From NCBI RefSeq assembly GCF_900106565.1, contig NZ_FNNJ01000011.1, positions 1-64,000 of the forward strand: a stretch of DNA of 64,000 nucleotides. The letters run 5' to 3'. A program made the position numbers and the translations under genes. This DNA comes from Lutibacter oricola (lineage in GTDB: Bacteria; Bacteroidota; Bacteroidia; Flavobacteriales; Flavobacteriaceae). This document shows positions 16,428 to 25,290 of the stretch, one piece after another. Position 1 is the stretch's first letter. Each line of letters begins with the position of its first letter. The notes under the pieces were generated by a model. The model saw nothing but the letters and a program-made list of their open reading frames with translations, searched no databases and was not told where the DNA came from.

Positions 16428-18696
16428 GGGTTTTAACAAAGAAGTAAGATCTAATAAGGTTGAAGAATTACAAAGTGAATTTGTAGTTATTGGTGGAGGA
16501 ACAGCAGGAGTTTGTGCAGCTATAACAGCGGCAAGAAAAGGAACAAAAACGGTATTAGTTCAAGACAGACCAGTTTTGGGAGGAAATGCTTCTTCTGAAG
16601 TTAGATTATGGATATTGGGAGCAACTTCGCATATGGGAAACAACAACCGTTGGTCTCGTGAAGGTGGCGTAATGGATGAAATTTTAGTTGAAAACCTATA
16701 TAGAAACAAAGAAGGTAACGCTGTTATTTTTGATACGGTTTTATTAGAAAAAGTATTGAATGAAGAAAACATTACACTTTTACTAAACACAAGTGTGTAC
16801 GATGTGTCAAAATCGAGCGATACCAAAATTGAATCGGTTAAAGCATTTAATCCTCAAAACTCAACAGAATATGTTATAAATGCACCATTATTTTGCGATG
16901 CATCTGGTGATGGAATTGTAGCTTTTAAAGCTGGAGCTTCATTTAGAATGGGAGCAGAAAGTAAAGAAGAATTCGGAGAATTATTTGCTCCAGACAAATC
17001 ATATGGTGAGTTATTGGGGCACTCAATGTATTTCTACAGTAAAACTACCGACAAGCCGGTTAAGTTTGTTGCTCCAGATTTTGCATTGAAAGACATCAAG
17101 AAAATTCCTCGTTATAAAGCCATTGGAAAAGACGATAAAGGTTGTCGTTTTTGGTGGTTTGAATATGGTGGAGAAGGAGATACCATTCACGATACAGAAG
17201 AAATTAAATACGAACTTTGGAAAGTAATTTATGGAGTTTGGGATTATATTAAAAATTCAGGAGAATTTGAAGATGTAGATAATATGACCTTGGAATGGGT
17301 TGGAACAGTTCCTGGAAAACGTGAAAGTCGCCGTTTTGAAGGTTTGTATATGATGAAACAGCAAGATGTAATTGGTCAGGCTAATTTTGATGATGCAATA
17401 GCGCACGGTGGTTGGGCAATTGATTTACATCCAGCAGAAGGTGTTTATAGCGAATTGTCTGGTTGTACGCAATGGCATTCAAAAGGTGTGTATCAAATTC
17501 CTTATCGTTCGTTTGTAAGTAAAGATATTGATAACCTGTTTTTAGCAGGAAGAATTATAAGTGCTACACACGTTGCTTTTGGTTCTACAAGAGTTATGGC
17601 AACAACTGGTTTATGTGCTCAAGCTGTTGGTATGGCTGCTGCTGTTTGTATTGAAAACAGTGTGAAACCTGCTGAAATTTTGGAGAATGGTTTAATAAAA
17701 ATACTTCAAAATGAATTGAATTTAACGGGGCAAAGTATTCCTAATATTCCTATTCAAACTGAAAGTAATTTAGTGAATTCGGCAACTGTTACAAGTTCTT
17801 CAAATTTAAATTTAAATGAAATTCCTTTTGATGGAGAATGGACAAATTTAGCAACTTCTGCAGCACAATTATTACCTTTTAGAGCCAATGAAAATTACAA
17901 GTTTAAGGTATTAGTAAAAGCTGATGAAGACACCAAAATTGCAGTGCAATTAAGAACTTCAACAGCGTCTAAAAATTATACTCCAGAAGCTATTTACGAA
18001 ACGCAAAGCATCAACCTTAAAAAAGGAGAGCAAGAAATAGAATTTGAATTTTCAACATCAATACCTAATAATCAATATGCTTTTGTCACTTTTATGTCGA
18101 ACGAAAAAGTGTATTTAAAAAATAGTAACAAACGTTATTCAGGTGTTCTATCAGTGTTTAACGGAGTAAACAAAGCGGTTTCAAATAACGGAAAACAAAC
18201 ACCACCAGATGGAATTGGTGTTGATACTTTTGAGTTTTGGATTCCACAACGTAGACCTGATGGTTTTAATATTGCAATGGAAATTTCTCCAGCAATAGAA
18301 GCTTTTGATAGTTCAAATATTGGTAATGGTTATGTGCGCCCTTGGGGAACGGTAAACGCTTGGAGTGCAAGTTTAGAAGATAAAAATCCTACTCTAAAAA
18401 TTGAGTGGGATTCAGAAAAAGAATTGTCAGAAATTAAATTGTTTTTGGATCCAGATTACGATCATCCGTTAGAATGTACATTAATGGGACATCCAGAAGA
18501 GGTTGCGCCATTTTGTGTAAGAAATTATACTATTAAAGATTTAAACGGAACAATTTTAGTTCAAAAAGAAGGAAATTACCAAACCATAAATACGTGGAAA
18601 TTGGATTCGAAAATAAAAACAAAAGGAATAATTATAGAAGCCGAACATCCATCAGAAAATGTTCCTGCATCAATATTTGAAATAATCTGTAGTTAA
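16417..18696 (+). CDS. FAD-dependent oxidoreductase with C-terminal beta-sandwich regions
   Basis: A 759-residue protein with no signal peptide. A Rossmann FAD site, VVIGGGTAGVCAAITAARKG, lies at about residues 23-42, and the FAD-dependent oxidoreductase fold runs to about 430 (LFLAGRIISATHVAFGSTRVMATTG near 370-395 is the second FAD motif). Residues 460-759 look like beta-sandwich, carbohydrate-binding-like modules, unusual for a cytoplasmic enzyme. The ATG lies inside the end of the symporter gene, an 11-base overlap that implies translational coupling. It may oxidise a sugar imported by that transporter; the substrate is unknown. Similar genes occur in many polysaccharide loci without assigned function. 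Confidence 0.78.
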   Translation: MLVKGFNKEVRSNKVEELQSEFVVIGGGTAGVCAAITAARKGTKTVLVQDRPVLGGNASSEVRLWILGATSHMGNNNRWSREGGVMDEILVENLYRNKEGNAVIFDTVLLEKVLNEENITLLLNTSVYDVSKSSDTKIESVKAFNPQNSTEYVINAPLFCDASGDGIVAFKAGASFRMGAESKEEFGELFAPDKSYGELLGHSMYFYSKTTDKPVKFVAPDFALKDIKKIPRYKAIGKDDKGCRFWWFEYGGEGDTIHDTEEIKYELWKVIYGVWDYIKNSGEFEDVDNMTLEWVGTVPGKRESRRFEGLYMMKQQDVIGQANFDDAIAHGGWAIDLHPAEGVYSELSGCTQWHSKGVYQIPYRSFVSKDIDNLFLAGRIISATHVAFGSTRVMATTGLCAQAVGMAAAVCIENSVKPAEILENGLIKILQNELNLTGQSIPNIPIQTESNLVNSATVTSSSNLNLNEIPFDGEWTNLATSAAQLLPFRANENYKFKVLVKADEDTKIAVQLRTSTASKNYTPEAIYETQSINLKKGEQEIEFEFSTSIPNNQYAFVTFMSNEKVYLKNSNKRYSGVLSVFNGVNKAVSNNGKQTPPDGIGVDTFEFWIPQRRPDGFNIAMEISPAIEAFDSSNIGNGYVRPWGTVNAWSASLEDKNPTLKIEWDSEKELSEIKLFLDPDYDHPLECTLMGHPEEVAPFCVRNYTIKDLNGTILVQKEGNYQTINTWKLDSKIKTKGIIIEAEHPSENVPASIFEIICS

Positions 18697-18704
18697 CTTT
18701 TTTT

Positions 18705-18772
18705 GTTATTCTGAACTTGTTTCAAGTTTGTAGAAAAAGTGAGATGAAATTCTGAAATAAATTTAGAATGAC
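18705..18772. repeat. Inverted pair of GTCATTCTGAA-type repeats
   Basis: GTTATTCTGAACTTGTTTCA at 18705-18724 is mirrored by TGAAATAAATTTAGAATGAC at 18753-18772, imperfect inverted copies about 28 bases apart. The first copy is a 19/20 match to the element at 8811-8830. It fills the gap between the oxidoreductase and the GH2 gene and could fold into a hairpin in RNA. Confidence 0.75.
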
Positions 18773-18819
18773 GATTCTCAAAAAAATTAAATCAGAATTC
18801 ATAAATAATAAATGAACCA

Positions 18820-21800
18820 ATGAAAAAAATATTCTTAATTATTGCAATCATCAGTAGCTTAATTGCTTGTGAGACTGTAAAAAATGCAGAGCAATTACAC
18901 GCTGATGCTGAAAATGTAGCATTGTTAAACGGTAACTGGAAATTCAATGCACTTGCCGGCCAAGGAACCAATCCAATGAATGTAGTTGAAGAAGAAGGAG
19001 ATATTATTATCGATAATTTGGATTCAGAATTGGTTGAAGTGAAAGGAAAATGGAGAACCAAAAAAGTAGGAGCAAGAGGAACAGATGTCTATAAAGAAAA
19101 CTATTTTGAGCGTAATTTTAAAGCTGGTGAATCTGCAGAAAATTATGTGCGTTTTTATCTTAAAAATGATGAAACATCTTATTACGAAGCGTTTGCAATG
19201 TATCCGTTTGGAAGTCATACAACGGCTCAGTTTAACGTAAAACATTCCGGAGGAAAAACACCAAAACATTTCCTTCAACGTAGCAATAATGGAAAATGGA
19301 TGAGTTTGGGAATCTACAAATTCAATAAAAATGAAGAAAATTATGTGGAAGTTACAGCTATTACCGATGGTGGTGTTGTAGCTGATGCAGTGATGTTCAA
19401 GCCAATTTCAGAAGAATTCTTTTTAAAAACGAAAAAAGATGCAAAAGAAGTTTTTCAAACCAATTTTGATGACAGCGATTGGAAAAATTTAAAAGTTCCG
19501 GGCCACTGGGGAATGATTAACGATTATTCAAATTACAATGGCTTTGGCTGGTATAGAAAAGCATTCAAATTACCTGAAAACTGGTCGCAAAATGCTAATG
19601 AGCGCATTAGAATTAAGTTTGAAGGTGTGTACCACGTTTGTAAAGTGTATTTAAACGATGAATTAATTGGTGAGAACCGTGGAGGATTCACACCTTTTGA
19701 GTTTGATATTACCAATAAATTAAACTACGGAAAAGCCAATGTAATTGCTGTTGAAGTTGATAACAGAAATATAGTTGGTGCAACGTGGAATTGGGGTGGA
19801 ATTATTCGTGATGTGTATTTAACAAAGAATAACGAAGTTAGAATTAACAATCAGAATATACACGCAAACCCTGATTTGGCTAAAGGTTCGGCAGATTTAA
19901 AACTAAAGGTTCGTTTGGAAAATAATTCTGAAGTAGAAAAAGAGATCGCGGTAAAATCGGTGGTTTCAAGAAATGGAGAATTATTGGAATTAACCAAAAC
20001 CGTAAAAGTTCCTGCTAATAAAATTATTGATGAATTTTTAGAAGGGAAATTAGCGTCGAAAGACGTAGCGTTATGGCATTTTGATCATCCGAATTTATAT
20101 GAAATTAAAACCACTATTTCAGAAGGAGAAACTGTAATTGATAGTAGAAAAGACAACTTCGGAATAAGAAAAATAGAATTAACAGCTTCAAAATTATTAT
20201 TGAATGGAGAACCTGTTCGTTTAGGAGGATTTAACCGTGTTAGCGAACATAGATATTGGGGTTCATCAGAGCCGTTACAAGTTTTGGAAGAAGATGTTGA
20301 TTTAATGAAAGAAGCGGGAGCAAACTTTATGCGAATTATGCACGGAACGCAAAACGAAAAGCTAATCGATTTATGCGATAAAAAAGGAATTTTATTGTTT
20401 GAAGAAGTCAATGTTCGAAATTTAACAAACCCTGAATTTACAGCTCCGGAATATCCGTTAATTAAAAAATGGATTACTGGTATGGTAGAACGTGATTGGA
20501 ACCATCCAAGTATTATTGGTTGGAGTATTGGAAATGAACTTTCAAACCATTACGATTATGCAAAATATGCAATGGATTTTACCCGTGAATTAGACCCAAA
20601 CAGATTACTGACTTGTGTGAGTAATAGCGGTCAAAAATCATTTTCAAATCGTAAAACCGACCCAAATACAGAGGTGGATTTGATTATGCACAATATGTAT
20701 CGTTGGCAGGGAACACCTCAGGAAATTATTGATAAATTAAGAAGCGAATGGCCAGAAAAACCAATATTTATTTCAGAATATGGTTTTGATCCATACCCAA
20801 CAACTTCATTGGATGGTGACCAGCAAATTGTTTCTGATTGGAATCAACATTGGAGAGGTAAAAATGATTTTGTAATTGGAGCTTCAATGTGGACTTTTAA
20901 TGATTACAGAAGTGCTTATGCAGCGACTTCAGAAGAAGAAAATCGAGTTTGGGGATTGATTGATGTATGGCGTAATAAAAGAAGGTTGTTCCATAGAGTT
21001 GAGAAGGAATTCAGCCCAATAAAAAATATTGTAGTTGAAAATATTGACCTTTCCAAAGGAAAAGCTTCCGTAGAGATGCCAATTAGAGGTTTGAATGATT
21101 ATCCAAGTTATAGTTTACAAGGTTATAAATTGGAGTGGGATGTAAGAAACAAAGGCGGAAAAGTAGTAGCAAAAAATGCTAAAGAATTGCCGTTGATTAA
21201 GCCGGGAAATAAAGTTTGGAAAGGAGACATACATTGGAATAAAACTTCAAACGATGTGTTGGATTTAAGAGTACGATTGATAAGTGCAAATGGTTACCAA
21301 CGTTACGAAAAAGTGATACCGTTTACCGTGCCATTATCGCCAAAAATTACCGGAATTGATGTTGGAGATAAGTCTGTACGAGTTTGGTTTAAAAAGGTTG
21401 CCGGAGCTGATGAATATTTGGTTGAATATAAAAATGAAGGTGAAACGGTTCGTTCTTTTAAAACCATTACCAATGCTGTTGAAATTGATGGTTTAACAAA
21501 TGGAAAAGCAGTTGATTTCAGTGTGATTGCAATCAATGAAAAAGGTGAAAGTCAGCAACCAAATTCAATTTCAGGAACACCAAATGGAAAGCCGTTAGCA
21601 CCAAAAGTTTGGAAATCTTTTATTGAAGATAACAAAATTGTAATTGGTTATACCAGTGAAAAACAAGACGATTTTTACGTAGTAAAATACGGGACATCGA
21701 AAGATAATTTAGATGAAGAATTTAGATCTAATGTAAGAGGAATGATGACCATTGATTTAGAAAATGAGAGTGAAGTTTATTTCCAAATTCAACGCGAGAT

Positions 21801-21846
21801 TAAAGGTCAAAAAGGGAATTGGTCTGCTATAATTAAAGCAAATTAG
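18820..21846 (+). CDS. GH2 glycosidase with inserted golvesin-like domain and C-terminal FnIII, lipoprotein
   Basis: A 1008-residue protein with a lipoprotein signal (LIAC). The GH2 jelly roll begins at LNGNWKF (about 31), is interrupted by a golvesin/Xly-type beta-sandwich at about 72-195, and resumes at FDDSDWKNLKVPGHWG (about 214). The barrel has acid/base Glu573 in GWSIGNE and nucleophile Glu653 in IFISE. Fibronectin type III-like modules occupy about 835-1008. It should cut a beta-linked sugar, probably galactose, and the extra modules probably bind glycan. It starts a run of closely spaced genes to 36123. The substrate is inferred from neighbours. Confidence 0.86.
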   Translation: MKKIFLIIAIISSLIACETVKNAEQLHADAENVALLNGNWKFNALAGQGTNPMNVVEEEGDIIIDNLDSELVEVKGKWRTKKVGARGTDVYKENYFERNFKAGESAENYVRFYLKNDETSYYEAFAMYPFGSHTTAQFNVKHSGGKTPKHFLQRSNNGKWMSLGIYKFNKNEENYVEVTAITDGGVVADAVMFKPISEEFFLKTKKDAKEVFQTNFDDSDWKNLKVPGHWGMINDYSNYNGFGWYRKAFKLPENWSQNANERIRIKFEGVYHVCKVYLNDELIGENRGGFTPFEFDITNKLNYGKANVIAVEVDNRNIVGATWNWGGIIRDVYLTKNNEVRINNQNIHANPDLAKGSADLKLKVRLENNSEVEKEIAVKSVVSRNGELLELTKTVKVPANKIIDEFLEGKLASKDVALWHFDHPNLYEIKTTISEGETVIDSRKDNFGIRKIELTASKLLLNGEPVRLGGFNRVSEHRYWGSSEPLQVLEEDVDLMKEAGANFMRIMHGTQNEKLIDLCDKKGILLFEEVNVRNLTNPEFTAPEYPLIKKWITGMVERDWNHPSIIGWSIGNELSNHYDYAKYAMDFTRELDPNRLLTCVSNSGQKSFSNRKTDPNTEVDLIMHNMYRWQGTPQEIIDKLRSEWPEKPIFISEYGFDPYPTTSLDGDQQIVSDWNQHWRGKNDFVIGASMWTFNDYRSAYAATSEEENRVWGLIDVWRNKRRLFHRVEKEFSPIKNIVVENIDLSKGKASVEMPIRGLNDYPSYSLQGYKLEWDVRNKGGKVVAKNAKELPLIKPGNKVWKGDIHWNKTSNDVLDLRVRLISANGYQRYEKVIPFTVPLSPKITGIDVGDKSVRVWFKKVAGADEYLVEYKNEGETVRSFKTITNAVEIDGLTNGKAVDFSVIAINEKGESQQPNSISGTPNGKPLAPKVWKSFIEDNKIVIGYTSEKQDDFYVVKYGTSKDNLDEEFRSNVRGMMTIDLENESEVYFQIQREIKGQKGNWSAIIKAN

Positions 21847-21847
21847 T

Positions 21848-23092
21848 ATGAACTTAAAATCTGTAATAGTTTCAATTATATTAGTTTTTAGTTTTTTGCA
21901 ACTTAAAGCTCAACAAACAGTTAATAAAATCAATTTGAATGAATGGGATTTAGTTTGGCAAGATGAGTTTGATTATAGTAATAAAAAACTAGATAAAAAT
22001 TGGGAATCTCAAAATGGCCCAAGCGGACATATTTTATGCAGTAGGTGGAGAGAAAATGCAGTGGTGAAAAATGGTGTTTTAGAGTTACAGGCACGAAAAG
22101 AAAACAGAGGAGGACAGGAATGGACCGCAGGTAATATTTGGAGTAAAAAGAAATTCAAATATGGATATTTTGAATGTCGTTATAAGTATGCAGGAGCAAC
22201 GGCAACCAACAATTCTTTTTGGTTAATGACAAGAGGAGGTGAGCCAACTGAAGGTAAAAGATTTGAAATTGATATAAACGAAGGACATTTTCCAAATGAA
22301 GTAAATACAAATATTCATAACTGGTCAGACTTTACGTATAATCAAAATGGGAAAAAAACGCATCCTTCAAGCCATAAAGGATTTTCATATGGCGCAAAGC
22401 CAGATTATTCGTTTCAGTTAGAAATTCCAATTGAAACAAAAAAAGTTAGACTAATTTCTAAAAGCAATTCAAAATTTCACCTTAGAGAGTTTAGAGTTTA
22501 TGGAACACAAACCGAAACGTTTCCTGAAACATTGTCTAATTCAGCAGATAATGATGTGGATGGTTTGGTTAATTATGTTAGAAAAAATGATGTGAAAATA
22601 ACTTCAAGTGGTTCATTTAAAAATCAAAAATCCGAATATGGTTTAGCTGATGGTAAAATTGAAACTTCTTGGATTTCACAAATAAAAGGAGACAAGTGGA
22701 TTGAATTTGAATGGAAAGAAAACATTACTATTGGTTGCATTCAATTTATTAATGGTTGGAATAGTAAGGGAAATTGGCACGATTTAATGTCCAATTATAA
22801 AGTACAATATTTTAAAAATGGTGTATGGAAAGATATTGCAACTTTAGATGTTGAGAAAAGTAGCAATTTTGCTAAAGATTATCAAACATATGGTTTAGAA
22901 TGGAATGAAAACGAGATTGTATTTTACTTTAATGGAGAAGAAATTAGAAGAGAAAAAAATACATTTTGTTTTAGTGAAACTCCTATTTGGTTAAGTCTTG
23001 CCATTATAAAATGGTCCGGTTCAGTTACCGACGAAATAGATGGAAAATCTATGAAGGTAGATTATGTAAGATATTATAAAAAGAAGCAATAA
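21848..23092 (+). CDS. GH16 endo-hydrolase with a discoidin-like domain inserted in the fold
   Basis: A 414-residue secreted protein with a signal peptide ending LKAQ. It starts one base after the GH2 stop. GH16 features are WDLVWQDEFDYSNKKLDKNWE near 30 and the catalytic EIDINE (Glu140, Asp142, Glu145). The GH16 fold then breaks at about residue 185, and about 155 residues resembling a discoidin/F5-8C or CBM32 module follow (LISKSNSKFHLREFRVYG, then DGKIETSWISQ). It resumes at YQTYGLEWNENEIVFYFNGEE near 345. GH16 enzymes in this branch cut beta-1,4 galactans such as agar or porphyran. The short catalytic core is complete. Confidence 0.82.
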   Translation: MNLKSVIVSIILVFSFLQLKAQQTVNKINLNEWDLVWQDEFDYSNKKLDKNWESQNGPSGHILCSRWRENAVVKNGVLELQARKENRGGQEWTAGNIWSKKKFKYGYFECRYKYAGATATNNSFWLMTRGGEPTEGKRFEIDINEGHFPNEVNTNIHNWSDFTYNQNGKKTHPSSHKGFSYGAKPDYSFQLEIPIETKKVRLISKSNSKFHLREFRVYGTQTETFPETLSNSADNDVDGLVNYVRKNDVKITSSGSFKNQKSEYGLADGKIETSWISQIKGDKWIEFEWKENITIGCIQFINGWNSKGNWHDLMSNYKVQYFKNGVWKDIATLDVEKSSNFAKDYQTYGLEWNENEIVFYFNGEEIRREKNTFCFSETPIWLSLAIIKWSGSVTDEIDGKSMKVDYVRYYKKKQ

Positions 23093-23125
23093 GAATTAAT
23101 AAATACATTATTTAAAAAGCACAAA

Positions 23126-24229
23126 ATGAGATTTCTAACACTATTTTTAATAACAGTTACTTTTTTAAGTTCTTGTAAAGAACAGCCCAAAAAAACTGTA
23201 GAAATAAAAAAATCAGATTTTAAAGTTGAATTGGGAGAAGTTGCTAAATTCTCAAAATTTGAGAGTGATACAATGAGTATTTGGGGAGGATCTATTACAA
23301 AAGGTAATGATGGTTTGTATCATATGTTTTATTCTCGATGGAAAAAAGATTTAGGTTGGGTTTGGGATTCGCATTCTGAAATTGCACATGCAACTTCAAA
23401 ATCGCCTTTTGGACCTTTTAAACACAAAGATGTTGCCTTAGAAATTAGAGATTCAAAATTATGGGATGGTTTGTGTACGCATAACCCAACAGTACATAAG
23501 TTTGGCGACAAATACTACTTGTATTATATGGGAAATACTGGAGATGGAAAGATTTACAGTAAGCCAGGAAAAATAAAATTAAACCCTATTCATAGAAATA
23601 ATCAGCGAATTGGTGTAGCCGTTGCCGATAGTCCGAACGGACCGTGGAAACGCTTTGATAAACCCTTGGTTGATGTAAGTAAGGACAGCACAGCTATTGA
23701 TGCTTTGATGGTGAGCAATCCATCAATTACTAAAAGACCAGATGGTGGTTATTTAATGGTGTACAAGGCTGTTGGGAAAAAGAAAAAAGGAATTTGGGGA
23801 GGACCGGTGGTACATTGTGTAGCAACTTCTGAAAGTCCAACAGGACCGTTTGTTAAATATGGAAAACCAGTATTTTTAGCAGAAGGACATGATTTTCCTG
23901 CTGAAGATCCATTTATTTGGTATGAAGCTGGAAAATATAGAGCTATTTTAAAAGATATGCATGGAGCATTTACAGATGCTGGTCAGGCATTGGTTTTATT
24001 TGAATCTGAAGATGGCTTTGATTGGAAACTATCGAAAAATGCATTGGTTTCAAAATTAGAAATTAAGTGGGAAGATGGAGCAGTGCAGAAAGTAGCCCAT
24101 TTAGAACGACCTCAAGTTTATTTAGAAAACGGAATTCCTAAAGTTCTTGTATGTGCTTCAGATGTTAAAGATAGTGCTGGTGTTCTTCAATCCTTTAATG
24201 TTCAAATTCCAATTAAAACTAAACAATAA
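23126..24229 (+). CDS. Uncharacterised GH43/GH117-like beta-propeller lipoprotein, copy 1
   Basis: A 367-residue lipoprotein (signal LSSC). It is built of repeating propeller blades with motifs such as DGLYHMFYSRW, KYYLYYMGN, GVAVADSPNGPWKRF and KYRAILKD. Conserved points shared with the gene at 29184 are SIWGGS (Trp53), CTHNP or ATHNP (His119-Asn120-Pro121), FPAEDP (Glu260, Asp261) and LERPQ (Glu327). It looks like the five-bladed clan that includes GH43, GH62, GH117 and GH130, but the usual blade-one Asp-Pro is not obvious. Probably an exo-glycosidase for an anhydro- or sulfated galactose; that is inferred. The next gene overlaps its stop by one base. Confidence 0.7.
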   Translation: MRFLTLFLITVTFLSSCKEQPKKTVEIKKSDFKVELGEVAKFSKFESDTMSIWGGSITKGNDGLYHMFYSRWKKDLGWVWDSHSEIAHATSKSPFGPFKHKDVALEIRDSKLWDGLCTHNPTVHKFGDKYYLYYMGNTGDGKIYSKPGKIKLNPIHRNNQRIGVAVADSPNGPWKRFDKPLVDVSKDSTAIDALMVSNPSITKRPDGGYLMVYKAVGKKKKGIWGGPVVHCVATSESPTGPFVKYGKPVFLAEGHDFPAEDPFIWYEAGKYRAILKDMHGAFTDAGQALVLFESEDGFDWKLSKNALVSKLEIKWEDGAVQKVAHLERPQVYLENGIPKVLVCASDVKDSAGVLQSFNVQIPIKTKQ

Positions 24230-25284
24230 TGAAAAATTCTATAAAAATATTGATTGCTTTTTTAAGTATTTGGCAAGTTTCCAATGCTCAAACACCACAG
24301 CAACTTTCTGAAAATGGAAATCAGTATGAAACTTATAGAGATAATAGTATTTCAGATGAATTTAATAGTAAAAAATTGAATACTAATAAATGGGGAAGAA
24401 GAAATACAGGAGGAGCTTCAATAGAAAATTATGTTGCAGACAAATCTTTGGTTGTAATGGAAAAGGAAACTAATAAAGGTGTAACAACCAATTTTGTTTC
24501 AATAAAAGCAACTACGGAAAAAGGATCCCCAAAAACAGCTGGTTTAGTTAGTAATGCGTCAGCTTTTTATGGGTTTTATACAGTGAAATTTAGATTTAGA
24601 GGTTTTGATACTGAAGATGTAAAAGAGAAAGGTTCAGTTTGGCATCCAGCAGTTTGGTGTGCTATAAATAATAATACTGATGGAGTAAAAAGGAGCTCAA
24701 TAAAAAACAAAGATTTTTGGACAGAAATTGATTTTATGGAGTGGGAAAATGGAGCAAATGGTTGGAGCAGTGATGCACCCGCAAGATTAAAAGATAGTAA
24801 AGGTGTAAAGCGAAAAGTGATAACTAAAGGAAAAGGTGCTGAAAAAGCAATTATGACAAAAGGTCCTTTTCAAACTTATAATCCTGTTTGGCAAACCGTA
24901 GGTTTAGAGTATACACCTGAATATATAAAACTGTGGGAATGGAAAAATGGAGAATGGGTACATATGGGGAAAAGAGTTGTAAAATTTGTAGATGAAGATG
25001 AATCAAATCCAGAAAGCAAATACACTATTAGTACTATTGGAAAGAATGCTAGAAAACCTGCGTTTTGGTTATTAGGAAACATTGTAGCCAGGTATGTGCT
25101 TGCTAAAGTTGAAGATGGAACAAATACGCATACTATAAATGATTTGTCTGTAGATTTTGATTTCTTTAGGTATTACCGCCATAAAAGTACTAGAGATATT
25201 GATTGGAATTGGGAAAATGGAGTAAAACAAGGAGGAGGAAAAATTAAGAAAGATTTTTCTCCAATTCAAACTATAAAAAAATAA
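24229..25284 (+). CDS. GH16-like endo-hydrolase
   Basis: A 351-residue secreted protein (signal peptide ending SNAQ). GH16 signs are ISDEFNSKKLNTNKWGRR near residue 41, the catalytic EIDFME (Glu166, Asp168, Glu171) and WQTVGLEYTPEYIKLWEW near 222. The C-terminal tail after the last strand carries a Trp-rich, Lys-rich extension (DIDWNWENG). It differs strongly from the other two GH16 proteins in the window, so it probably cuts a different bond or sulfation pattern. The ATG uses the last A of the preceding stop codon, a one-base overlap, so it should be translated with copy 1 of the propeller family. Confidence 0.8.
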   Translation: MKNSIKILIAFLSIWQVSNAQTPQQLSENGNQYETYRDNSISDEFNSKKLNTNKWGRRNTGGASIENYVADKSLVVMEKETNKGVTTNFVSIKATTEKGSPKTAGLVSNASAFYGFYTVKFRFRGFDTEDVKEKGSVWHPAVWCAINNNTDGVKRSSIKNKDFWTEIDFMEWENGANGWSSDAPARLKDSKGVKRKVITKGKGAEKAIMTKGPFQTYNPVWQTVGLEYTPEYIKLWEWKNGEWVHMGKRVVKFVDEDESNPESKYTISTIGKNARKPAFWLLGNIVARYVLAKVEDGTNTHTINDLSVDFDFFRYYRHKSTRDIDWNWENGVKQGGGKIKKDFSPIQTIKK

Positions 25285-25290
25285 TAAATT

